Notes: generated from the letters alone by a model not told the origin. A stretch of DNA of 64,000 bases from an uncultured Gammaproteobacteria bacterium (GCA_902581285.1 CACHNP010000004.1:16710-80709), one strand, 5' to 3'; positions 1 through 10,408 are shown, numbered from the stretch's first letter. Made by a program: numbers and translations.

Positions 1-3000
1 GCGCTAAGCCTGACATATCAAACGCTTCCAGTAACTGACAAGGTGACCAGCTATTCACATCGCGATGTTCTATCCACTCCCACTGATAAAACCAATCACT
101 CATATCTTGTTTTAAGCCTAGAACGGATTCTAATTGAGATTGAGTAACACGCTGACATTGCAGGCCTTGTACCAGCCCGATTGCTTTACCAGATTCATCT
201 AGAATTGACATAGATGCTTGCGCACCTTTATCGCTGATAATAACATCATCAAAATCAACCCACACCCAAACGCTCTGACCAAGACTAGAGGAAAGCTGCA
301 GTGATGCTATTCCCACGGGCATCATCGCATCAATTGACTGACTTGAATTTTGAGAGGCTATAGCCAGCCCTGCTGCTTGCAAACAACCATCCAGCAAAGC
401 GGGATGCGCTAAATAATGTTCAGCATTACCTTGAACTTGAATCTGTGCCAGTAAACCGCTATCTAATTCGAAACATTGCTTAACAACCTGAAAGTCAGGG
501 CCGTAATAAATACCATCTCTGGATAATTGATTGTAAATTTTAGTGATGTCTTTAGACTCAGCTTTCTCTTGATACGCCGGGATATTAATATGCAATGAAA
601 AGTCAAGTTCCTCAGAGGCTAATTGTGCCGCAGCATGCTGTTGCCAAGTTCCTGTTTCTTTCTCACTGTAGACTGTGATGACATCAGCTTCACTATCTGA
701 TGATCGTATCACTTGTAACTGAGAAGATTCATCCTCATCTAATTTTAACGCGCAATCAATTGAGATATTCTTTAAGCTCAAGCTTTCTTGCGTATCAGCT
801 AGGCTTGCCAGCATCAGCTCTATAAAGCCTGCACTGGGAAATATCACGTGTCCAAAAACCTGATGATCATGTAAATACACTTGATGATCGAGAATCAGTT
901 GGGAGTGATACACTTGGTCTTTACTAGCAAATGATTGTTTGGAATTGAGCAAGGGATGACTGAGTATTTTTCCTGGAAAACTATTAGACTTATTTGACTG
1001 CTTAACCCAATACCGCTCGCGCTGAAACGGATACGTCGGCAACATCACCTTTTGACGAAGATAAGATTTATCGTATTCTTGCCAATCTATATTGATACCT
1101 CGACCGTACAACTTGACTACGGTATTGAGAATTGTCTGCCAGTCGTTGGCAGAGTCTTCTCTCGATAAAGAAGCCACAAACTGTGCACCTGAGCTTGAAA
1201 ATGTTTGTTGAGCTAATCCAGTTAATGTATCATCAGGCCCAAGCTCTAAGTAAACATCACAACCAGCCTGATCAATTGATTTGACACAACTGGCAAAATT
1301 CACCGCACTTAAGATATGCTCAACCCAATAGTCAGCGGTAATTTGATTGTCTTTGATAAAGTCGCCCGTTACATTAGAAAGCAACTTGATCTGTGGCGCT
1401 TTAAATTCGATAACACTTGCGATAGCCTTAAAATCATCACACATTGACTGCATCAGCTTAGAATGAAAGGCATGCGAAACATTAAGCTGTATTACTCGTA
1501 TTTCTTGTTTCGTTAAAATAGACTCGAGTTTTTTGATTTCTGTTCTATCACCTGATAGCACAATCTGCCTTGGTGCATTAATGCCAGCAATGGACAAATC
1601 AAGATTATTATCTTTGAGAATACATTTGACGGTTGTGAGATCAGCAAGCGCCAGCAACATACCGCCACCAGCAGGCAGGCTTTGCATCAATCGACCGCGA
1701 TGATAAATAAGCGTGAGCCCATCTTCAAAACTCATCACCCCAGCAATAACTGCTGCTACATACTCACCTACACTATGACCACAGACGTAGTCTGGCTTCA
1801 CACCGAAGCTTAACCATAATTGTGCTAAGGCATATTCCACCACGAACAATAATACTTGCGTGTGTTGCGTTTGCGCTATTACTTCTTCATCTTCGTTTTG
1901 CCAGATCGTATTGAAATCATAATCGTGTTTTTCTTTAAGATACTGAGCACATTGATAAATCGATTGTTTAAATACCTGATGGGTGTCATACAAATTATGA
2001 CCCAGATTGATTCGTTGAGACGCCTGCCCTGCAAACAGCCAAGTTATTTTAGGTTTACTTTGATTAGTCACTTTATGTTGTATAAAGTCTCTGGATTGAA
2101 GTTTAGCAAGTATGCTTTCAACTGAATCACCCACCACTGCTAGTCGATAATCAAAATGAGCTCTACCTATTCCAGCCGTATAACAAATATCGCCCAAATC
2201 AACTTGATCAGCATCTACTATCTTTAAATAATCCTGATATTGAGCTACCTGTGCCTCTAACGCCGACTTATTTTTTGCTGATAGCGGTAGTACATGCAAT
2301 GGTCTTTGCATATCAGACTGCTTACGTTCTGGATTCTCTGGCGCTTCTTCTAATACCACATGCGCATTGGTGCCGGTAAAACCAAAGCTACTAACTGCCG
2401 CAATGCGTGTGTTATTTCCAGATAACCAGGGTTGCTTTTCTACCACAACCTCCAACGCTTGACTTGACATATCAATGTTAGGATTGATGTTATCAACGTG
2501 TAAATTGGCCGGGATCTGTTGATGCTTTAATGCCAAAGTGGCTTTAATCAAACCGGCCATACCAGCAGCAGCTTCCAAATGCCCGATATTGGATTTCACT
2601 GATCCCAATTTGATAGGCGCTTGTCTTCCTACACCATAAACAGCTTGGATAGCGCGACACTCAATGGGATCGCCCAAACTCGTGCCCGTACCGTGGCACT
2701 CTATAAACCCAACGTCTTCTGCTTTAACCTGAGATGATTGCAAAGCTTGTTGTATCAGCTCTCGCTGTGACTTCCCACTGGGCGCGGTAAAACCGTTACT
2801 GGCGCCGTCTTGATTAATGGCGCTGCCTTTGATTATAGCCTGAATGTCATCACCGTCGCGTAGCGCATCAGACAAACGTTTTAACAACACCACGCCACAG
2901 CCTTCGGATCGAACGTATCCGTCGGCTTGATCAGAAAAGACTTTACAACGTCCATCACTCGCCATCATCTGTGCTTGAGAAAATGCAATAGTGAGCTCAG

Positions 3001-5671
3001 GATCTAGAATAACATTCACGCCGCCAGCAATGGCAAAGTTGCACTCGCCTCTTTGTATGGAACCTACCGCTTCATGCAAGGCAACCAATGATGAGGAACA
3101 TGCTGTATCCAGCACCATCGCGGGACCGGTTAGCCCCAAACAATAGGAAAGTCGACCGGCTAAAGCACTGAGCGCACCCCCAGTGCCGAGATAAGCATCA
3201 ATACTGTTCTCATCACTGTGTTGACTGAAGAGCTTAGCGTAGTCTTGAGTAGCCGCACCGATAAATACTCCGGCTGCTTGTTCACGTAAGCTGCCGGGAT
3301 TGATGGCTGCTAACTCCAATGCTTCCCAGACGACTTCTAACAATAGGCGCTGTTGCGGGTCCATGCTGCGTGCTTCTTTAGGACTGATATTAAAAAAGCT
3401 CGCATCAAAATGATCGATATCATTTAAAAAGCCACCCCACTTTGTGGTCATTTTGCCAGGCTGTGAAGCGGTGCTGTAGTACTGCTGAACATCCCATCTC
3501 GCTGAAGGCACTTCAGTGATGGCATCAACACCCGTTATTAAATTCTGCCAAAAAGCGTCAATATTATCAGCACCAGGAAAACGACACCCCATGCCAACGA
3601 TAGCTATAGATTCCTGCTGATAAGTTCTTTTTTGTGTGAGGGAGATAGATGTACTGCTCTTTTCTACGAGTCCTAATAGCTCTGCTAAATAGGTTGACAG
3701 CGATGCAATAGAAGCATGATCCCAAAAGATAGCCGGATTAATCTCATGACTCAACCAACGGCTCAGCATATCACTGGCTTCAACGGTGGCTATCGAGTCC
3801 AAGTTTAAGTCCATAAAGGCTGACTCGTGATTGATATTTTCTTCATTGATCCCTAATCGTGATGCCAACCAACTTTTTAATTGCTGCTCGATAATTTCTT
3901 GAGAAGTAGGTAGTTCGTTTGGCACAATTAAAATATGATCATCAGGCGCATACCAACTGTATAGTACATTAATATCTGAATCCAGAAAGGCTTGCTTTGT
4001 TTTACGTCGCTGAATTTTACCGCTAGTAGTTTTGAAAATTTGATCAGGTTCAAGCATAACAATGCATGATACAGAAAGACCTACTTGACATGTTACAGCC
4101 TCTAGTATTGCTAAAACAATATCATAATAAGTATCCTTGAGGAGACTTTGCTTTACCTCAATAACAACACCTAGATTTTCATTATTGTTCTTTTGATAAG
4201 AAAATGCAGCCAACCTACCCTTCCTGATTGCCATATGAGAACCTTGAACAACATACTCAATATCCTGCGGCGCATAATTACGCCCTCGGATAATAATCAT
4301 ATCTTTTAAGCGTCCAACAATATACAGCTCACCTCCTTGCAAAAAACCCAAGTCTCCAGTACGGAGAAAAGGCCCTTTACCATCCGCTGTGTATGCATAA
4401 AATACTTCCTTAGTAGCTTCCTCATTATCCCAATAGCCAGATGAAACACTTTCCCCCTTGAACCAGACCTCTCCAATTTCACCATCTTCAACTACTTTGT
4501 TATCGTTAACACAACGCAGCTCATGTTTTTCTATTGATTTCCCACAACCCACATGTTTTTTTGAAAAGTCATCCTCAGCACATTTAGCAATTTTAAAAGG
4601 CGTCTTATATAGTGCACAAGTAGATGCAACTGTGCATTCAGCCATACCATATAAACCAAAAAAAGCATCGCATGAAAAACCATGTTGATCAAACCTATGC
4701 ATAAAAGAACAAATGGAATTATAATTTATTGGTTCTGCGGCATTAACAGCAATTTCCCAAGTGCTTAAGTCCAAACCATGCGCTTGTTCAGTGGTGATTT
4801 TTTCAGCGCTATATGCATAGGCAAAATCGGGCGCACAACTAATGGTCCCGCGATATTTAGATATCGCCTTAAGCCAGAGATAGGGGGTTCTGATAAATAT
4901 ATAAGGTGAAAAGAAAACCGTTTCAAACTCTGTGTAAAAACCTTGGAATAAACCTATCACCAATCCCATATCATGGAACTGCGGACACCACGTTACCATG
5001 ACCGTATCACGATGGTGACGAAAAGCTGTTTTAAGTCCCTCAGAGTTCGCCATGAGATTCACATGACTCACCATCACCCCTTTCGGATTGCCTGTGGATC
5101 CTGATGTGTATTGCAGAAAAGCTAAACCTTGTGAGCTGGGCGTTATGATTATACTTTCGGATACGGAATCATTAATAAAACTGGTCGATACTACCTTGGC
5201 TTTAAGTAACACTAATAATGAACTGCCCTGAAAAGCATTGTTGTCAACTTGTGTTAAAACCGCCATTTGAATCTCATCTGTAATATTATCACTCAAAATG
5301 TCTCGGATATCGTCATCACACAGCACCACAGCAGGTGTACAGTTACGTGACAACAGCTCCAGCCGTTTGACGTTTTGTACCAGCCGGCTCCTACCAGGCG
5401 GATACGCCGGCACCGCAATGACGCCCGCATACAAACAGCCAAAAAAAGCACAGATAAATTCTAAACCGGGTGGGTACAACAAAAGAGCTCGATCGCCGGG
5501 CTTTGCTTCAGCTTGTAATCGAGCCGCAATCGCCAGGGCTCGCTGGTGCAACTGACCATAGGTTAAGGTCAACTCTTCTTTGTCACCGTCAACTAAAAAA
5601 CGATAAGCTATTTTATCACCACTGACCTGCGCTCTATCGCGCAAAATATCGACAAAAGTACGGTCATCCAT
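1..5671 (-). CDS. Fatty-acyl-AMP ligase / type I polyketide synthase (FAAL-ACP-KS-AT-DH...), 3' end outside window
   Basis: About 1890 residues are in the window and the frame is still open at base 1. The ATG at 5671 follows AGGA seven bases upstream. Residues ~1-580 form an acyl-AMP ligase of the FAAL type: a YPPGLEF...FFGCLYAGVIAVPAYPP block and a YTSGSTGNPKGV adenylation core. An ACP follows, with DLNLDS and the predicted phosphopantetheine Ser626. The ketosynthase begins near residue 689 (IAIVGMGCRFPGA) and has its active Cys in DTACSSS (Cys858). The acyltransferase has GHSVGEY (Ser1300) and HAFHS, the motif of malonyl-CoA-specific domains. The dehydratase has the hot-dog motif HQVFGHVIFP (His1603) and a candidate second catalytic residue, Asp1761 in LLDGCLQ. 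All visible catalytic residues are intact. The expected chemistry is activation of a free fatty acid as acyl-AMP, loading on the ACP and extension with malonyl units. The product cannot be predicted without the missing part. No tailoring gene is visible to the right. Confidence 0.95.
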   Translation of the reverse strand, partial: MDDRTFVDILRDRAQVSGDKIAYRFLVDGDKEELTLTYGQLHQRALAIAARLQAEAKPGDRALLLYPPGLEFICAFFGCLYAGVIAVPAYPPGRSRLVQNVKRLELLSRNCTPAVVLCDDDIRDILSDNITDEIQMAVLTQVDNNAFQGSSLLVLLKAKVVSTSFINDSVSESIIITPSSQGLAFLQYTSGSTGNPKGVMVSHVNLMANSEGLKTAFRHHRDTVMVTWCPQFHDMGLVIGLFQGFYTEFETVFFSPYIFIRTPYLWLKAISKYRGTISCAPDFAYAYSAEKITTEQAHGLDLSTWEIAVNAAEPINYNSICSFMHRFDQHGFSCDAFFGLYGMAECTVASTCALYKTPFKIAKCAEDDFSKKHVGCGKSIEKHELRCVNDNKVVEDGEIGEVWFKGESVSSGYWDNEEATKEVFYAYTADGKGPFLRTGDLGFLQGGELYIVGRLKDMIIIRGRNYAPQDIEYVVQGSHMAIRKGRLAAFSYQKNNNENLGVVIEVKQSLLKDTYYDIVLAILEAVTCQVGLSVSCIVMLEPDQIFKTTSGKIQRRKTKQAFLDSDINVLYSWYAPDDHILIVPNELPTSQEIIEQQLKSWLASRLGINEENINHESAFMDLNLDSIATVEASDMLSRWLSHEINPAIFWDHASIASLSTYLAELLGLVEKSSTSISLTQKRTYQQESIAIVGMGCRFPGADNIDAFWQNLITGVDAITEVPSARWDVQQYYSTASQPGKMTTKWGGFLNDIDHFDASFFNISPKEARSMDPQQRLLLEVVWEALELAAINPGSLREQAAGVFIGAATQDYAKLFSQHSDENSIDAYLGTGGALSALAGRLSYCLGLTGPAMVLDTACSSSLVALHEAVGSIQRGECNFAIAGGVNVILDPELTIAFSQAQMMASDGRCKVFSDQADGYVRSEGCGVVLLKRLSDALRDGDDIQAIIKGSAINQDGASNGFTAPSGKSQRELIQQALQSSQVKAEDVGFIECHGTGTSLGDPIECRAIQAVYGVGRQAPIKLGSVKSNIGHLEAAAGMAGLIKATLALKHQQIPANLHVDNINPNIDMSSQALEVVVEKQPWLSGNNTRIAAVSSFGFTGTNAHVVLEEAPENPERKQSDMQRPLHVLPLSAKNKSALEAQVAQYQDYLKIVDADQVDLGDICYTAGIGRAHFDYRLAVVGDSVESILAKLQSRDFIQHKVTNQSKPKITWLFAGQASQRINLGHNLYDTHQVFKQSIYQCAQYLKEKHDYDFNTIWQNEDEEVIAQTQHTQVLLFVVEYALAQLWLSFGVKPDYVCGHSVGEYVAAVIAGVMSFEDGLTLIYHRGRLMQSLPAGGGMLLALADLTTVKCILKDNNLDLSIAGINAPRQIVLSGDRTEIKKLESILTKQEIRVIQLNVSHAFHSKLMQSMCDDFKAIASVIEFKAPQIKLLSNVTGDFIKDNQITADYWVEHILSAVNFASCVKSIDQAGCDVYLELGPDDTLTGLAQQTFSSSGAQFVASLSREDSANDWQTILNTVVKLYGRGINIDWQEYDKSYLRQKVMLPTYPFQRERYWVKQSNKSNSFPGKILSHPLLNSKQSFASKDQVYHSQLILDHQVYLHDHQVFGHVIFPSAGFIELMLASLADTQESLSLKNISIDCALKLDEDESSQLQVIRSSDSEADVITVYSEKETGTWQQHAAAQLASEELDFSLHINIPAYQEKAESKDITKIYNQLSRDGIYYGPDFQVVKQCFELDSGLLAQIQVQGNAEHYLAHPALLDGCLQAAGLAIASQNSSQSIDAMMPVGIASLQLSSSLGQSVWVWVDFDDVIISDKGAQASMSILDESGKAIGLVQGLQCQRVTQSQLESVLGLKQDMSDWFYQWEWIEHRDVNSWSPCQLLEAFDMSGLA

Positions 5672-5854
5672 GTGCCAATCCTATGAAATACAAGCAATAT
5701 TAGAATTAAAACCATATCAAAAAACTCGATAACAAGACACTTCTAAACAGAAAATCGGAGCCCAAAAAAACTCGCTACTCTCAACCCGGGCAAAGCAAGT
5801 TGAAACGAGGTACAATACCAGTTACCATGACGCATTTGACACAAGGCCAGACAC

Positions 5855-6319
5855 ATGAGCGAACACCACCAACATGCAGACCCCATCCTCGTTGAATTCC
5901 TTCAAAAACAAAATAACTTGGAACAAAAACACAACCTCGCAAGCTATGAGAACGGGTCTTTAAACACCGAAACCGCAAACTTAACATTTGCCAAAACTGG
6001 GAAAGCTACCATCACCGCTAAAGTGCAAGTGATAGGCACTTTTACAACCTCACAAAATCAATGGCAATGGTCATGGGGAAACACCAGTGTCTCTGAAAAC
6101 CTAAAACAACATGCCCACCAACTAAAGAAACACTTTCAGTCTATTGGCGCTGAGCACATGCTACAAGACCATTTGGATGGCAACGAACAAATGGTAGTAG
6201 AAATTATGGCTATTGCCACGCACGTACTAGATACAAAAGGCGCATATCGTCATGTCGACGATGACACCATCACTTACATGGCTATCATGGAGATAACCTC
6301 TGAAAATAGCCCCACCTAA
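5855..6319 (+). CDS. Hypothetical protein, possible DUF6882-like
   Basis: A 154-residue soluble, acidic and His-rich protein without a signal peptide or membrane segment. The centre reads NQWQWSWGNTSVSE, recalling the 'W.WaNpSlpe' block I associate with DUF6882-type proteins, but that link is from memory and weak. The start is preceded by AAGG within acaaggccagacac. It stands alone, divergent from the FAAL-PKS gene, with about 180 bp between them that could hold promoters for both. Function unknown. Confidence 0.7.
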   Translation: MSEHHQHADPILVEFLQKQNNLEQKHNLASYENGSLNTETANLTFAKTGKATITAKVQVIGTFTTSQNQWQWSWGNTSVSENLKQHAHQLKKHFQSIGAEHMLQDHLDGNEQMVVEIMAIATHVLDTKGAYRHVDDDTITYMAIMEITSENSPT

Positions 6320-6443
6320 GCGAAAAGTTTTTACTCTAGAGATACATGGTTGAAAGCGCGAAGAGATCTAAAGCAGGGATTCCTTTTTATTTTGACACCA
6401 CACATTTTAACGCTAATCAAATAAGGCAAAAAGTCAGTCGTTA

Positions 6444-7538
6444 TTAGCAACAAGGACAAGGCTTGTTAGCTTCCTCACTGTCACCTGATAAGTGCTTGTA
6501 CGCCACATCATAATTGGCCCGCGCACTCCAGATGTGAACAACGGAAAACACAGCAGTTAGAGCGAATAACGCTATATTCAAATAAGGCACATCGTCGACT
6601 TTAGCCCCCGAAACACTCTCTGCAATGGTAGCGATAGTAATAGGAAGCGCAACCCTATTCAAAGAACACGAAAAAGCACAAGCAAGCGCACCTAACTGAA
6701 CTACCCACGGTGATAACGGCTCCTCTGACAACTCAGCATCTGTTTTTTTTCTATATCTATTGTGATTTGAAATACTAAAGTGAGCTATGGTATCAAAGAT
6801 ATCAACCACCAGCATTCCACTTCCCACGAAAATAATTAAATTCGAAGAAGCGGGCTCACTGGAGTGCATAAAAATAGACAATGAGTAACGACGAAGCATC
6901 AGAACCAAATTTGTATTTTGAAAAACACTATTCAATCCATCAAACGTAACATTCACGAGACTTTGGGCTTTCTTTTTATCACATGCACTAAAAAAACGAC
7001 AACATCGATTTCTCGACACACTTTTGATTTTATCTCGCTGAATTATTGTCGATGATTTTTTTTGCTCTTGGTTACCCACAGCAATAACCGTGTTCGATAT
7101 TTCATCAGCACTAGACTTTCGTTCGTTGATAAATGTGGAATACCCATCGTCATCAAAATGACTTTCACATTTTTGGCCTCTATTAATTGAACGCATTTTT
7201 GACGCTCTATCATTATCCGACAATGGCAAAGTTGAGTTAGTACGGCTGTCCGACTTTTCTATCTGACGTGCAACTTGTCCATGCTTACCATGATGACAAC
7301 ACTTGCTTGAGCAACACGACTTTGCGCACTTTTTTCTTTGACCTCGCGTGTTGCCCACCAATGGCAGTTTCGCTTGAGTTTGAGCTGAACCAATAAAATC
7401 ATAAGAGCTACCTACAAGCAAACTTGATTTAGTCTGATTAGTAGAATCAACACTTCCCTCGCCTGAAAAAGAAGGCGTGCCACCTACTTCAGGTTGGTCT
7501 CTCATTTTCTGATAATTCGCTGAATTAAGCGTCTTCAT
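6444..7538 (-). CDS. Cys/His-rich membrane protein divergent from Zur
   Basis: The frame is open to 7634, but I choose the ATG at 7538 (364 residues) because AAGGGG lies about eight bases upstream. The N-terminal ~230 residues are polar and low-complexity apart from a metal-ligand cluster at residues 71-86 (C71, C75, C76, C80, C81, H82, H83, H86). A further C178-C179 pair, C186 and a terminal CPCC (C361, C363, C364) follow. Hydrophobic segments at ~234-254, 278-301 and 315-337 suggest three membrane passes. I do not recognise a family. It shares its upstream region with a Zur-type regulator and a Zur-box-like palindrome lies 63 bp before its start. Metal binding under zinc control is therefore an attractive inference, not a demonstrated function. 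The Ser/Lys-rich N-terminal part would also fit an effector-like protein. Confidence 0.75.
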   Translation of the reverse strand: MKTLNSANYQKMRDQPEVGGTPSFSGEGSVDSTNQTKSSLLVGSSYDFIGSAQTQAKLPLVGNTRGQRKKCAKSCCSSKCCHHGKHGQVARQIEKSDSRTNSTLPLSDNDRASKMRSINRGQKCESHFDDDGYSTFINERKSSADEISNTVIAVGNQEQKKSSTIIQRDKIKSVSRNRCCRFFSACDKKKAQSLVNVTFDGLNSVFQNTNLVLMLRRYSLSIFMHSSEPASSNLIIFVGSGMLVVDIFDTIAHFSISNHNRYRKKTDAELSEEPLSPWVVQLGALACAFSCSLNRVALPITIATIAESVSGAKVDDVPYLNIALFALTAVFSVVHIWSARANYDVAYKHLSGDSEEANKPCPCC

Positions 7539-7582
7539 TATATAACCCCTTGAAAAACATATATTTTGATGTATAACAGTCG

Positions 7583-7617
7583 TTGACAACATGTTAGTTT
7601 GTGTTACAATATAACAC
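7583..7617 (+). promoter_or_regulatory. zur promoter with overlapping Zur-box-like palindrome
   Basis: TTGACA (7583-7588), a 16-base spacer and TACAAT (7605-7610) form a good sigma-70 promoter aimed at the zur gene. Bases 7601-7617 are a perfect inverted repeat, GTGTTA-CAATA-TAACAC, closely resembling the gammaproteobacterial Zur operator core (TGTTATAnTATAACA). It covers the -10 element, so bound repressor would block zur transcription. A weaker minus-strand promoter (TTGCAC, 15 bases, TATATT) would also be covered, suggesting joint control of the divergent Cys-rich gene. Confidence 0.7.
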
Positions 7618-7659
7618 TTAAAAGAGAAGTGCAACCTTTTTCACATCGGAAGACCCATT

Positions 7660-8091
7660 ATGAGCAAAAGCTTAAAAAACGCCAGAATCTATTGCGAAGA
7701 AAATAAATACCGCTTCACTGAGCCACGAGAACGTGTACTTAAAACACTCCTTAACCACAATAAACCGATGGGTGCTTACGACATCATAAAAGCACTGTCA
7801 ACCAAGCAACATCAAGTGAAACCAGCCACGGTCTATAGAGCCATTGATTTTTGGCAGCAACACGGCTTTATTCACAAAATAAACAGCCTAAACTCATACA
7901 CGGCTTGCTGCCACGAGCACGCCCACACCCATTCTTTTATCGCTATCTGCGACTGGTGCAACGAGTCATTTGAATTAGCAGACGACGAACTACCAGACAC
8001 AGTGATTAACGCACTGCAAAAAAATCACTTTCTATTAAAGCAATCCACAACCGAACTACACGGGCAATGCAAACGATGCGAGCGCGCTTGA
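7660..8091 (+). CDS. zur: Fur-family regulator, probably Zur
   Basis: A 143-residue Fur-superfamily repressor. The winged helix includes VKPATVYRAIDFW at ~53-65, a hallmark of the family. Two CxxC pairs (C97-C100 and C137-C140) form the structural zinc site, and HEHAHTH at ~85-91 supplies regulatory-site ligands. The short N-terminus, the TACCHEH segment and the C-terminal CKRC resemble Zur more than Fur. Zur senses cytosolic zinc and represses zinc-uptake genes. No znuABC genes are present here. A Zur-like palindrome overlaps its own -10 box, implying autoregulation. PerR or Fur remain possible, but the operator spacing favours Zur. Confidence 0.85.
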   Translation: MSKSLKNARIYCEENKYRFTEPRERVLKTLLNHNKPMGAYDIIKALSTKQHQVKPATVYRAIDFWQQHGFIHKINSLNSYTACCHEHAHTHSFIAICDWCNESFELADDELPDTVINALQKNHFLLKQSTTELHGQCKRCERA

Positions 8092-8155
8092 CGGCTTTCA
8101 AATCACACCAAAGCGCAACAGGTACTTTTTGTTAGTAAATAAATGATGACCCGAA

Positions 8156-9043
8156 CTACCTGCGAACAAAATCAAGACGAGCCCAATCACCCATGATCGC
8201 GTAATCTTGTTCAATGAAGCGTGAGGCATAAGCGGCTCGTACTTTAGGTATCTCTTGAACTCGCAAACCGGATAAAATACAGACCCCTTTCGGCTTTAAT
8301 AGGTCAAAAAATCGAGGTTCTAATTCAACTAGCGGCACTGATAAAATATTTGCGAGCAGCACGTCAATCGAGCCGACAGCCATTTCATCCACTAATGACA
8401 AATCAAAATCGCGACCCAAATTAAATGAATTTAAACGGGCATTGATTTGCGTCGCATCCAACGCATCTTGTTCTATATCCGTTGCAAACACATGCGCCGC
8501 CCCCAATCGCAAAGCAGCCAAGGTCAAGATACCGGTTCCACAACCATAATCACAAACCGTTTTTTCTTCCACTGGGCACTGAGTTAACCACTGCAAACAA
8601 AGCTGTGTTGTTGGATGCGTGCCTGAACCAAATGCGCTCCCAGGGTTGATCTCAAGCTTTAACTGATCACTCTCACACACACAATCAGTCCCTTGAGGAT
8701 AGACCCATAAGCGATTGTTGATCAACAGAGGCTCAAACTGTGCCTGCGACATCGCAACCCAATTTTGATCAGAAAGCAAGCGAACATCCCACTGACTCGA
8801 GGAAAACTGCGGGTGATTCGACACGATTCTTTTTATGATTTGATCACAATCGGCGTCCTCGGAAAAAAGTGCCTTTAAGCACCACCCTGGGAACGACTCA
8901 GATTCATCAGAAGCATCGCAATCAGCACCCAAGGGCTGCAACTCAATTGATAATGCGCCATGCACGTGCATGATTTCAGACAGAAAGTCACTTTCTTCAT
9001 CAGTGACGACACAATAGATTTCTTGAAAACTCACAAAGCCCAC
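8156..9043 (-). CDS. prmA: Ribosomal protein L11 methyltransferase
   Basis: A 295-residue class I SAM-dependent methyltransferase that trimethylates ribosomal protein L11. The N-terminal ~110 residues are the substrate-recognition domain. The catalytic part holds the PrmA block PGSAFGSGTHPTT, the SAM-binding CDYGCGTGILTLAA, and LLANILSVPLVEL (the N-I-L motif). Length fits the family. It is the last gene of a prmA-accC-accB minus-strand cluster, a common gammaproteobacterial order; accC ends 12 bp upstream. The N-terminal VTDEESDFL region is Asp/Glu/Ser-rich, somewhat divergent from Escherichia coli PrmA. Confidence 0.95.
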   Translation of the reverse strand: MGFVSFQEIYCVVTDEESDFLSEIMHVHGALSIELQPLGADCDASDESESFPGWCLKALFSEDADCDQIIKRIVSNHPQFSSSQWDVRLLSDQNWVAMSQAQFEPLLINNRLWVYPQGTDCVCESDQLKLEINPGSAFGSGTHPTTQLCLQWLTQCPVEEKTVCDYGCGTGILTLAALRLGAAHVFATDIEQDALDATQINARLNSFNLGRDFDLSLVDEMAVGSIDVLLANILSVPLVELEPRFFDLLKPKGVCILSGLRVQEIPKVRAAYASRFIEQDYAIMGDWARLDFVRR

Positions 9044-9055
9044 CCAAAGAAAACA

Positions 9056-10405
9056 TTAACTCTTCATCAAATCGAGCTTCTTTTCAAGATAATGAATACT
9101 CTGCCCACCTTCACGAAACGCAGGGTCATTAATTAAATCAACGTGCAATGGAATATTGGTTTTAATACCCTCAACCACAATCTCAATCAACGCGTTATCC
9201 ATACGATTCAACGCAATCTCTCGTGACCGACCATGAGTGATCACTTTCCCCACCATTGAATCGTAATACGGAGGAACACGGTAACCGCTGTAAAGGTGGG
9301 AGTCGACCCGCACACCTTTTCCGCCAGGCGCATGATAGTGCGTCACTTGACCTGGGCAGGGTAAGAAATTGCGAGGATCTTCAGCATTAACGCGACACTC
9401 AATCGCATGACCATTAAACTCAATATCTTCCTGCTTGTACTTGAGCGGCTCACCGGAGGCAATTAAAAGCTGCTGTCGAACAATATCGATACCCGTGATC
9501 ATCTCAGTCACAGGGTGCTCTACTTGTATTCGAGTGTTCATTTCAATGAAATAAAATTCACCGTCCTCGTATAAAAACTCAAACGTACCAGCGCCTCGGT
9601 ATTTTATACCCAAACACGCTTGTGTACACAAAGACCCTATTTTTTCTCGCTGCTCAGGAGTGATACCTGGTGCCGGAGCCTCTTCAATCACCTTTTGATG
9701 ACGTCGCTGCATAGAACAGTCACGCTCACCTAAATGAATGGCGTTACCGTGCTCATCACACAAAACCTGAATTTCAATGTGACGCGGGTTTTGTAAAAAC
9801 TTTTCCATATAAACTTCGTCATTACCAAACGCCGCCGCAGCCTCTGTTCGTGTCATCGCAATAGAATCAAGCAAATCAGCTTCATTGTGCACTACTCGCA
9901 TTCCACGACCACCGCCACCACCAGACGCTTTGATAATAAGAGGAAAGCCAATCTTTCGCCCTAGCTCCAAGTTGACTTCATCATCATTGCCCAACGCGCC
10001 ATCGGAGCCCGGAATACACGGAATACCCAATTCTTTCATCGCACTGATCGCAGAAACCTTGTTACCCATAATTGAAATGGTTTCAGCCTTCGGCCCGATA
10101 AAAACAAAATCACTCTTCTCAACTTGCTCAGCGAAATCCGCATTTTCAGCCAAGAAACCATAACCGGGGTGAATAGCGTCAGCATTAGCAATCTCCGCAG
10201 CACTGATTACGGAGGGAATATCCAAATAACTGTCCTGCGCATTCGGCGGGCCTATGCACACCGCTTCATCAGCCAACTTTAAATGCATCAAATCTTTATC
10301 AGCTTGCGAATACACAGCAACTGTCTTGATACCTAATTCGCGACAAGCGCGACAAATTCGCAATGCAATTTCACCACGATTTGCAATCACCACTTTTTCA
10401 AACAT
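9056..10405 (-). CDS. accC: Biotin carboxylase subunit of acetyl-CoA carboxylase
   Basis: A 449-residue enzyme that carboxylates BCCP-bound biotin with ATP and bicarbonate, the first half-reaction of malonyl-CoA formation. It starts [16 protein letters not shown], the typical AccC N-terminus. The ATP-grasp glycine loop [14 protein letters not shown] lies at ~159-172 and the catalytic [14 protein letters not shown] at ~288-301. Length matches E. coli AccC (449). It sits 3 bp downstream of accB, so the two are co-translated. Malonyl-CoA from this complex is also the probable extender for the PKS at the left edge. Confidence 0.98.
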   Translation of the reverse strand: MFEKVVIANRGEIALRICRACRELGIKTVAVYSQADKDLMHLKLADEAVCIGPPNAQDSYLDIPSVISAAEIANADAIHPGYGFLAENADFAEQVEKSDFVFIGPKAETISIMGNKVSAISAMKELGIPCIPGSDGALGNDDEVNLELGRKIGFPLIIKASGGGGGRGMRVVHNEADLLDSIAMTRTEAAAAFGNDEVYMEKFLQNPRHIEIQVLCDEHGNAIHLGERDCSMQRRHQKVIEEAPAPGITPEQREKIGSLCTQACLGIKYRGAGTFEFLYEDGEFYFIEMNTRIQVEHPVTEMITGIDIVRQQLLIASGEPLKYKQEDIEFNGHAIECRVNAEDPRNFLPCPGQVTHYHAPGGKGVRVDSHLYSGYRVPPYYDSMVGKVITHGRSREIALNRMDNALIEIVVEGIKTNIPLHVDLINDPAFREGGQSIHYLEKKLDLMKS

Positions 10406-10408
10406 AGA

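Noticed and set aside
1856..2125. 89-codon plus-strand frame inside the PKS
   Set aside because: Antisense shadow of the acyltransferase region of the PKS; no independent support.
9885..10163. 92-codon plus-strand frame inside accC
   Set aside because: It is antisense to a well-conserved gene, is proline-rich because of codon shadowing, and has no ribosome site.
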